Shown: positions 55,368 to 64,000 of the stretch, in pieces
Layout of the letters: each line of letters begins with the position of its first letter
Position numbering within the stretch: the stretch's first letter is position 1
Assembly (NCBI GenBank): GCA_026225945.1
Contig: JAMJFZ010002594.1
Location: forward strand, 1,954,001-2,018,000
Direction of reading: 5' to 3'
Origin: Cricetomys ansorgei
Lineage: Eukaryota > Chordata > Mammalia > Rodentia > Nesomyidae
DNA length: 64,000 nt
The notes under the pieces: model-generated
What the model saw: only the letters and a program-made list of their open reading frames with translations
Told to the model about the DNA's origin: nothing
The model's database searches: none
Made by a program: the position numbers and the translations under genes

Positions 55368-56466
55368 TCCCTCAATGAATGTTGAGTTTGTTGAAGTATT
55401 AACCATCAACTCCACCTTTTTTGGAAACATAAAGGTTAAGAAGTTGCCCAAGGCAGCAGCATCCAGGATGACAGAGTTGGGACTGTTGACCTTGAGTGTT
55501 CAGGACTGAAGCTTTCCCTGAGATATCCCTGACATTTTGGTCCAGCTCTGCTGAAAAATGGCTCTATTGTAGGAGACCGAGAAGGATTCTAGGCCCCTGG
55601 GACTCACGAGCCGTCACAAGGACATTGATAGATCTTCTGTCTGCATTCCTTTCCGCCTGTCCCCAGCCGGTCCATTTGTCACAGCTGGTGTTGGTTTAAA
55701 GGGCTGTGAGCTGTTGCGTGTGGGTGATTGATCCCCCAGCCGGCTCACCGGCACATCCAGATCAGCATCCATTATCCCACCAATGGAACTTCTCTCCCTG
55801 CAAAATAAGAAAAATGAGCTCTGCCCATTAATTTTAGTGGATGTACTATTCCTGGCAACTCTAGGCACCATTGTGGAAAAAAAAGAATATTCTGGCTCTA
55901 AATCATTCAGGTTCCTTTGTCATCGGGGGTACAAGACGGCTTGTCTCGGAATTTATGTCCTGTTGTTTTTCTGTTGTCATGGAGTCCAGGAGAACCACCT
56001 TGATCACTGGACTGGCTGTCTTGGGAAGTTGGGTTACTGATGGTGTTGGGGAGCCTACCCAACACCTGCTTCCATCTTGACATTCCTGTGGTGGAAGCTA
56101 CATCTCTCAGGATGCATGTAGGTCTCCCAGGTCTGAGCAAACTTTCAGGATGCTTGGTTGGAAGCCCTCCCTACAGCCTGCTGGTTTCAGAGTCTTTGAA
56201 ATGCAGCTCCTGTGGGTTTCACAACCCTACCTGCCACGCTTGCCCTGCAGGGGGGCAGCACTGATACCCACTGCCTCCTTGCCTCTATCTGAGGCCTCCT
56301 TAGTAATTCAGACCGGGTAGCAGGTGACATGGTACTTTGTGTTCCCATATCTCTGAGCAGGACTCACTGTTCTTTATGGACGTCAGCTTTCGCTTGCTTC
56401 CTGCCATTGTGGTGGGAAGAGGTCTAGTTACCGCGGGAGTGGGTTCTTCTCAGAGCAAATTTGGCA

Positions 56467-56610
56467 CCAGCAAGATGTTCCAGTGGGTAAAGGTCCTTGG
56501 CACCAACCCCGATGGCCTGAGTTCGGTTCCCACGTGGTGGAAGGAGAGGGCTGACTCCTGAGAGTTGTCCTCTGCCCCCCTGCAGGCTGCACCTCACACA
56601 GCATTCAGTA
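56467..56610 (+). mobile_element. tRNA-derived SINE (B2/B3/B4 group)
   Basis: AGCAAGATGTTCCAGTGGGT, CCTGAGTTCGGTTCCCACGT and GTCCTCTGCCCCCCTGCAGG follow the layout of these rodent SINEs with B-box-like GTTCGGTTCC. Confidence 0.75.
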
Positions 56611-56861
56611 AAAAACTAGAGAATGGTTGTTGTGAGCCAGGGACCTACCCAGGTCCCCTGAGAGAGACTGGCTGTGGGGCTGCAAGCCCGACTATTCATC
56701 CTCCTCCTGTCTCATCTGTCTCATCCCAGATCCTTCACCTGCCTCCTGCCTACGAATGACAAATTGCCTCCCCTCCCCCACTCCCCTCCCTCTGTCACTC
56801 ATTTAACTTCCCTGACTCGCACTGGGGCCGCAGTATGTATTGACCTTCTATAACAGTTGCC

Positions 56862-56885
56862 AAAAAAAAAAAAAAAAAAAAAAAA
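56862..56885. repeat. Poly(A) run
   Basis: 24 A residues. Confidence 0.92.
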
Positions 56886-57209
56886 TGGATGTCCTAAAAG
56901 AAGGAAGGTCCATGTATTCCAGCTCAGGAGACCAGAAGTCCAAATTCAAAGTGTTGGCAGCAGCCCCCCCCCCCATAGGTTCCAGGAGGGGCACGGTGCT
57001 CTTGACCACAGTCTGGTGGTTCCAGATGATCCTTGGCAGGTGGCTACACCAGCTGGTCTCCACGTCTGTCCTCACACGGCTTTCTCTTCTGTCCCTGTGT
57101 GCCCTCCTTCCCAGGCCACACTTACTGGACTTAGGGCGGTAGCATTAGTGACCCTATGTGGCCATTGAGCTCCTGGCTCCAGATGGTCCATCATGGTGAG
57201 GGAGATGTG

Positions 57210-57510
57210 GTGGAGAGTTCAGTTCACACCATGGTAGACCAAGAAGCAAAATGGGAGCACGCAGGGATGACGTAAATCCTGAGAGTCTGCTTCCTCCCCC
57301 GAGTTTCCAGAACCTTCCTCAAATAGCGCCACCAGGAGCTTCCAAATCACTAGCCTCTGGGGGCATTTTATATCCAAGCTGTTGCAAGGTTCAGACCCAG
57401 TAGCCTCACCTTGATTAACCACTTCTGTAAAGACCCTGTTTCCAAAACGTCACACCTTGAAGCTCCAGATCAATATGAGCAGGGTGGGGGGTGCTGCAGC
57501 TAACCATATT
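57210..57510. mobile_element. Old LTR-like relic (MaLR-type?)
   Basis: CACTTCTGTAAAGACCCTGT followed by TTCCAAAACGTCACACCTTGA resembles the 3' part of mammalian MaLR-type repeats. The assignment is from memory and weak. Confidence 0.4.
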
Positions 57511-57884
57511 AGGGTGGCAGGAAGAAGGAACCCTTGGAGGCCTTAGCTAGGACTGTGTGATCTGCTTCCACCTGCGGAACACAGGGTGTAGCCACCTGCC
57601 CATTGGTTGACTGTGGAGACGTAAGAGACAAGTATACAGACAGTGCCAAATAACAGTATACAGTAGGTGTTCGCTAGATGCCATTTGGTTTCTTCCCCTC
57701 CACACTCTGACTCTGACTCTCTGCTCTCTGGTTTGAGCTGCCACTCCCCTGCTCCACCTCCTACCCACAGGGGTCATGTCAGTTCAGCTCGCCATTGGGG
57801 TGGCAGGGAGAGATGGCGGCCTCCATGTCTCCCTCCCGGGCTCTGGACCATGCGTGGGCTTTCCGCCTAGTTCTCACCCTTTAC

Positions 57885-57985
57885 TCTTACCAGTCAAGAA
57901 CCCAAGAGCCATCGAGGTGAGGCATTGTCTCCTAAGCCCTACTAAGTGGCGGTAAGAATTTGAACCCAGGCCTGAGCCTCTCTCT
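57885..57985 (-). mobile_element. MIR SINE fragment
   Basis: GGTGAGGCATTGTCTCCTAA, then CTAAGTGGCGGTAAGAATTT and GAACCCAGGCCTGAG, read as a reverse-complement MIR core. Confidence 0.65.
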
Positions 57986-58189
57986 GTGCTTACTCACCGA
58001 AGCACATTTTCAAAATAATCACAAAATTATTACTTTCCATTGCGTAACTTAGGGTTTCCCAAACCTCTCTCGGTGTTATTAATTCTCAGGGGTAGGGTGC
58101 TGTGACGTGCATTCTAATACACTTAGCAACAAAACCTTGTCCTTTAGCCACTAGGAACAAATAGCATCCCTGCTCCAAGTCATCACCAT

Positions 58190-58206
58190 AAAAAAAAAAA
58201 AAAAAA
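58190..58206. repeat. Poly(A) run
   Basis: 17 A residues in otherwise unclassified sequence. Confidence 0.9.
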
Positions 58207-58559
58207 CGGCTCAAGATATTGCTGAACATCCCAAAGAGGCACAGCCACTCCCTACAGATGGTCTGACCGAATCCCACGGTCCGACATCACTGTTAGGGCA
58301 GTGTCTGTGGAGTGTCCCATCTCACAGGTGACTCAGCCGAGGCTCGGGGATATAGTGTGATGCACCCCCAGTCAAAAGACAGCTGGAGAGGGGCCTGGGA
58401 AGGGGAGAGGATCAAGAATGGGAGAAGGGCAAAACTTAAGCCCCGATACAGGGACAGTCCTGTCCGTGAGAACCCAGTGCTAGCCTTTCTGAGACCCGGA
58501 GGCGACATCACGGCGGATTCCAATCCTGGGCGGAATCGAAAGCCTCGCTGTAGACTGCA

Positions 58560-59230
58560 TACTTTTAATAACGCTTAAATAAAACATGGGAGCATGGGTG
58601 TGATCTCCTCCCCACGTCTGGCTTGTCAGCGCCCTAGCGGGCTCATAAATAGTTAATAGACAGTCGCTTACAGCTCTCCGTCTGTTAAACCCAGCATCAA
58701 TTTTATGTGCCCATGAATTATGGATCTGGTGTTGCTTTGGGGTGCATTTTCCGCTTTCAAGTGGGAAAAATGCAAAGAAACCCAGGACTTAAGGAAATGA
58801 GGGGCCCGGCCCCACCTCGGTGTCCATCCATTTCCCTTTAAGGGAAAAGGCTTCCCTGAACGGATCCACCGGGCCCTGGAACAGGCACTGGAGAGTGTCA
58901 GGAAGGGCTTAGCTGGCTCCTCACGGGGGCGTTTCCTGCCAATTCCCATGGTGTAAAACTCCCCACCTACTGCGGAGTACACAGTGTCACCAAACATATA
59001 GTGGGGATCCAGGCACACAGGGCACCGTCGTATACCATTTCCTGACGGAGAAAACAAGTATCAACGTCAGAAGAGATCGCCGAAGAGTGTTAGTGAACTC
59101 GTGGAGAAATGTGAGATTCGTCTTTGTTCTTAATATGATTATTTCATTGTCAGTTCATATCATTTAATTTTCACTAATAGCTACGTTTGACACCTAGCTT
59201 GCAAAGCTGCTGGCAATTTAATTACAAGTC
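58560..59230. promoter_or_regulatory. Candidate non-coding regulatory element
   Basis: About 670 bp without recognised repeats. It has CATAAATAGTTAATAG, CATGAATTATGGAT, CCATTTCCCTTTAAGGGAAA (palindromic core) and a CATTTAATTTTCACTAATAG/AATTTAATTACAAG stretch. Composition suggests a conserved non-coding element; this is inference only. Confidence 0.25.
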
Positions 59231-59427
59231 TCGACAGCTTTGTGCTGCCTGGGAGTCTCCCTGGAGCGGGGTGGGAGGTGGGGGGGGGTTCCTAACGCTC
59301 TGGCTGGAAGGTTGTTGGGGGAGGAGGCCGTGAAGTCAAATCTCAGGGCCCACTATCTTTTCAAATGCAAGCGTGCCACTAGAGAAGACGTGAACCCTAA
59401 GGCTCTATGCAAGCAGCGTAATCAGTG

Positions 59428-59830
59428 CTGGGGAGGTGGCTCAGTGGGTAAAGTGCTGGCCACTCACTCATGAGGACCGAGTTCTGTCTCCAGCACCCAT
59501 GGAAGAAAACATCTGGGCGTGGTGGTGCGTGGTGGTTCGTGGTGTGCTCGGTGGTGCTCGGTGGTGCGTGGTGGTGCGTGGTGGTGCTTAGTGGTACATG
59601 CTTGTAGTTCCAATACTGCAGAGACAGGAGGATCTCTGGAGATTGCTGGCTAGCCAGCCTAGCCTGATTGGCAAGCTTCAAGTCCCAGTGAGAGACCCTG
59701 TCTCAAAAAACACCCAGTGGAAAATCCCTGGAGAACCATATACACGATTGACTTCAGGCACGCACCATACACACTCTCGTGCACACACACACATACACAC
59801 GCATGCACACACACAATCATACTAACAAAT
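59428..59830 (+). mobile_element. ID/B1 composite SINE with internal (GGTGGTGCGT)n expansion
   Basis: The head GTGCTGGGGAGGTGGCTCAG is followed by B1-like CATCTGGGCGTGGTGGTGCG, an expanded GTGGTGCGTG/GTGGTGCTCG tract (59518-59590), then GAGACAGGAGGATCTCTGGA and GAGACCCTGTCTCAAAAAAC, and a CA-rich end. The expansion sits where B1 has its single GGTGGTG core. Confidence 0.78.
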
Positions 59831-60589
59831 AAAAACACTGAGCTAGCGGAGCAGGCTGCCCTTTTAGCTCTGCCTGTCCTGTGATTCCTAGAGATGTCTT
59901 CCTCTCTGCTTTCTCCTATTTTCTGAGTCTGCTCACATCCCAGAAGAGCCCCGAGAAGCCTAAGGCTGGACCCTGTTCAGTGTTGGAATTTATTTTTGTT
60001 TCTTTATGTTGTTTTTGTGCTCAGTGAGCCGTGGGTCCAGTGTTCAGATGACACGCAGCCCCTCCATGACTTGCCCCAGGCGTTCACCCAGCCCAGGGTT
60101 AAGGGTTTATTTTACAAATCTCTGAGCATTTTCTGCTTGCAAATGGTTCTGAACTGAGCTCATAAAGATGAATTATTTGGAATGAGAAGTGAAGTATTTA
60201 AAAAGTCATTCCATATGGAGGGCATTTGGGGCCACAAGCCCGGTGTAAATAATGTTCTTTATGGTCCCCCAGCAGGGAGGTAGTTTCCTAATTACTGCTG
60301 GTTATAGTCATCTCAGCGCAAGCCAAATGGCCCAGCACTTGTCAGGCTTAGCCTTCACAGACTGCTCTGCTCTCCACTATCAGAGCCTCCTTGGCACTCA
60401 GAGCTGGCAGGGCAGCCGTTGGGGTTCCCAGCCTGTCTCTACGGCCACCACGATCTCTGATAGGTGCCCGTGGCTCTCACAGACCTTCCAATACCAGAGC
60501 CACTTGGTTTTAAAAGAGAGAGAGGGCCTGGGTTCCCCAGCCTCCGGTGCGTTTCTGCAGTGGCTTCTCCCAGCCCTCTTTAATCCCAG

Positions 60590-60960
60590 ATACCGAGCTG
60601 CTCATCACAATTCAGAAGGTGTTGGCATCTAATGAAATGAGTTTCCCTGCGTCTGCCTCCGAGATGAGCCGTCCCGATAGTAAAAATCTATTACCGAAAG
60701 CCTACCTAGGAATAATTGGTTCCATTACTCCCCCGCTTGTGGCTTTGTTTCTGCAATTGGAAAGTGGCTCTCTGGCAATTAATCAGAATTTACAGTTGCT
60801 AATACCAATTACAGACAGTGTGCGGAGTCTCAGGACGGCGTACACAGAGGAGCAGATAGCGATCGTGTCTCTTGAGGCCTCATCAATTCCACTTTCGTTG
60901 CTCTGCTAGGAATTAAAGTCATTTAACTCCACAATGTTAATTACTTAAAAAGGGAAAGGG
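60590..60960. promoter_or_regulatory. Candidate non-coding regulatory element rich in homeobox-type sites
   Basis: A repeat-free stretch with many ATTA cores: GGAATAATTGG, TGCAATTGG, GGCAATTAATCAG, ACCAATTACAG, TCATCAATTCC, GAATTAAAGTC and GTTAATTAC. The density is much above the surrounding intron. The function is inferred from composition only. Confidence 0.33.
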
Positions 60961-61930
60961 GGGCTCCCACGGAATACCGCAGGTGTGCACTGAATTATTC
61001 AAGTCACTCCCAGGCAGGTTGCTGAGATGACACCAGGCTTCACCCCATCACCAGTCAGGCACCCAGCAGGCAGGTCTCCAGGACAGCAGCTGTCGCCACT
61101 GGCACAGTTGCACGTAGAAAACAGTGGCCCCAGGGAAATCCAGGGTCTGTGAGTCGGACTCTCGATGCCTTGAAATTCTTACCAAGTTTGTGCTTCGCTC
61201 CGAGGGGTGGGGCCTCCCTTTTTGGTGATTCTGCAGGGGGTGTTGATCTTAATGAGAAGAGAAAATGGAACCTTAGAACGTGGGGCTGCACCAGCAAGAA
61301 GGGGTAGCAGAACATATTGCATTGGGAGAATTCCTGGTTTTAAATGAAATGTGTTTAGATTAGGGAAAGATTGGTGAGCTTGTCAAAGCCAAGGCTTTCT
61401 GTGTCGTAACCTACAAACTCTGAGTTGTGCGAAAGGGAACTGAGTCACCTAAAAGGAGAAGTCTCAGGCTTCAAGGCCTATGATGGCTACAGGCCCAGTC
61501 CAGGGTTTTGGGCTCAGTTTGTACCAGCTCGCCAGGGCTGACTGCTCACAGCTCGGCTCAGCTGTTTTTAATGACATCACCACATCTTCCTGATGTTGGC
61601 CGCTGTGGGAATATTTACACCCTGGGAACTGGCATACACTATAACCAAGACTCCAGTTTTAGACAATAATCAGCCCACTCCTGGCCAGACCCTTCTCCCC
61701 TCCCCTCTGTGCTGATGGTCACTTTCCAGCAGGGTTCCCATCTCAGTGGCCGTAGAGCCGAGGTGACCACAGTAGAGGACGCTTCCTACCCAGCTGACCA
61801 AACAAAAGCCCCCAATAGAGTCTTGTTGATTTTGATGACTGCTTTGGGTTCTACATGTACCCCTAAGCCACTTGTTGGGTTGCAACCACCAAGAACATCA
61901 TCCTCATTACCACGCTTAATACCATCATGA

Positions 61931-62579
61931 AATCATCACCTCTCCACCACCATCATCACCATCATCATCATCATCACCACCATCACCACCATCATCATCA
62001 TCACCACCATCATCATCATCATCATCACCATCATCACCATCATCACCATCATCACCACCATCACCATCACCATCACCACCATCATCATCACCATCATCAT
62101 CATCATCACCATCATCATCACCATCATCACCATCACCATCATCATCATCACCATCACCACCACCATCACCATCATCATCATCACCATCACCACCATCATC
62201 ATCACCACCATCATCATCATCACCATCACCACCACTATCACCATCATCATCATCACCATCACCACCATCATCATCACCACCATCATCATCATCACCATCA
62301 CCACCACTATCACCATCATCATCATCACCATCACCACCATCATCATCACCACCATCATCACCACCATCATCATCACCATCATCACCATCATCATCACCAT
62401 CATCGCCACCATCACCATCACCATCATCACCATCACCACCATCATCACCACCATCATCACCACCATCATCACCATCACCATCATCACCACCATCACCATC
62501 ATCATCACCACCATCACCACCACTGTCACCATCAGCACTATCTCTGTCCTAATCACACCACCATCATCTTCACCACCAC
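61931..62579. repeat. (CAT/CAC)n trinucleotide array, 0.65 kb
   Basis: About 650 bp of CAT and CAC triplets. A marker CACTATCACC occurs at 62233 and 62305, giving a 72-base (24-triplet) higher-order unit. The frame read as CAY gives about 200 His in a row, which is a repeat artefact. Confidence 0.97.
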
Positions 62580-63534
62580 AAGAGTGAGATCAAAACTGAA
62601 GGTTTCCCCAGAGCTTCCCCAGACAGCCTCCTTGAAAACAGGTACAGGCCTAGACTAGGTTGGCTCCCTCCAAGTCTTCCCAGACACAGTCTGTGAGTGC
62701 ACAGACACCTTTTCTGAGCTAGGATCCCAGCAGCTTCACTGAACACCCTTCCCCAGTGTTTCCTTGGCTGAGCTCCAGGTAAATGACTAGGAAGCCCGGC
62801 CTGCTGCTGGGCTCCTCTGACGCCTCTTGGATAATCAGAATGAACACATTCATTTCCCTAATGGCATTCTCATCTTCCCTCTCTCCAAGTTTTTAAATGG
62901 AAAAAGAAAGCAAGAACGAGCTGCATCTGTCCTTGTTCAAGCAATTTGCAGCTGTCCACGCTGACATCCACCCAGCTGGGCGCAGTCTTTGCTTCCTGTT
63001 GTCTTTGATGGGGGATGATGTGGTACCATGTGATTCGTTTGTCTGTGCCTTAGAGACCATCATTCTGCCGGAGAGACACCTATAAACAGACTCTCCTGGG
63101 AATCCTCCAGGCTCGCTTTTGTGAGCTAATTACATGGTGGGTGAGAAGAGAAGGCTAATCTCACTCCTTACCAAACCAAAGGAAAGAAACAAAGGGCTTT
63201 GCCTCTGACTGTTTCCCTTGGACACTGGTAGCAACCTGGTGCTCTACCCTGATGGTTGAGGAGTGTTTTCTGTGAATGTTCAGAGAGCAAATAGCCCTTC
63301 TGCCAAGGGCAGAAGCAGCAGCAGCTGAGAGCGAATGAGGTACTGCACCCGGTATCACTCGATCTATGGAAGCATCGTGGCTGCACCCCTGATCCTCAGA
63401 CCTGCATTGAAATCCTTGGTCTAGCTCTTATACATCAGCACCTGCCTCGTGTCACCTGTCCTCTCAGAGCCTCTAATAGACACAGTCACCAGTGAAACCA
63501 CGATCAACTGATACTATCATGAAAACCATTTCCC

Positions 63535-63860
63535 CACCACCATTACCACCATTAGCACCATCACCACCATTACCACCATTAGCACCATCACCACCATCAC
63601 CACCACCATCACCATTATCACCACTACCATCATCATCACCACCACCATCATCATCATCACCATCACCACCATCACCATCATCACCATCATCACCATCATC
63701 ATCATCATCACCACCATCACCATCACCACCATCATCATCACCATCACCACCATCACCACCATCATCATCACCATCACCATCACCACCATCACCATCACCA
63801 CCATCACCACCATCATCATCACCATCACCACCACCACCACCATCACTACCATCATCTCCG
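63535..63860. repeat. (CAT/CAC)n trinucleotide array, 0.33 kb
   Basis: About 325 bp of ACC/ATC triplets in the same strand sense as the arrays at 10894 and 61931, opening with CACCATTAGCACCATC-type units. Confidence 0.96.
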
Positions 63861-64000
63861 TCGATGCCACCATCAGCTGTAAGATGTTACCTCATCTGTA
63901 CGATGGGTTATAAGGTAGGGGGAAGACAATGCCTTGCACCTCTGAAGTGGTCAGTGTACACTCTAGTCCACACTTACCTGTCTTGGCCACTCCTCAGCTG

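Larger units (their letters stand above)
50876..64000 (+). other. Intron 17, 5' part (at least 13.1 kb)
   Basis: No further exon is found. The last part of the rod (expected as EL followed by an aliphatic heptad block and IADLQAA-like residues) was looked for in all three + frames by eye and not seen. It holds tandem repeats at 51058, 51540, 54025, 55111, 61931 and 63535, SINEs, MIR-like relics (e.g. 55425-55500), and low-repeat stretches (58560-59230; 60590-60960). Confidence 0.82.

Noticed and set aside
61927..62658. 243-codon open frame of almost pure histidine
   Set aside because: It is a (CAT/CAC)n array read in one frame inside an intron. No splice signals, no complex flanking coding sequence; other frames of the same array are open too.
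50876..64000. A further Myo18b exon carrying the end of the rod
   Set aside because: Looked for the expected conserved end-of-rod residues next to plausible AG/GT borders in all + frames and found none. A spliced-alignment search with mouse or rat Myo18b protein would settle it.

Overview
This is one strand-consistent piece of a rodent nuclear genome. The signs are B1 and tRNA-derived (ID/B2/B3/B4-type) SINEs on both strands, URR1-like hAT transposon copies, a high density of (CA)n and other microsatellites, and a single split vertebrate gene with GT-AG introns. The species (mouse, rat or another murid/cricetid) cannot be settled from the sequence alone.

The only gene I can support is on the + strand: 17 consecutive internal exons (1306-50875) that join without a frame error into 735 codons. 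They encode the end of a myosin head/neck (converter end, one clear IQ motif and a degenerate second one, then a WPWW neck/S2 junction) followed by about 640 residues of myosin-type coiled coil. The residue pattern parallels MYO18A along its whole length but is clearly divergent from it, which points to its paralogue Myo18b (unconventional myosin XVIIIb, a striated-muscle sarcomere protein). The motor domain lies upstream of the window. The end of the coiled coil and the long C-terminal extension lie downstream: no further exon was found between 50876 and 64000.

Layout: 1-1305 upstream intron; 1306-24867 exons 1-11 with introns of 0.25-4.8 kb; 24868-34030 a 9.2-kb intron with an AT-rich core; 34031-50875 exons 12-17; 50876-64000 at least 13 kb of the next intron. 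The introns carry SINEs, MIR/L2 relics, copies of an LTR-like rodent repeat, and an unusual collection of tandem repeats with periods of 19, 27, 29, 34, 38, 42, 47, 98 and 585 bp. There are also three long (CAC/CAT)n arrays, all with the same strand bias.

I found no new biological system. The points most worth checking are a 94-bp tandem duplication that copies the splice acceptor and first bases of exon 8, a 27-bp minisatellite repeating an AGGTCA nuclear-receptor half-site about 21 times, the same-strand CAC/CAT arrays with higher-order structure, a minisatellite that runs into the exon 14 acceptor, a TATA/CCAAT cluster inside intron 7, and A/T-rich homeobox-motif stretches that look like non-coding regulatory elements.
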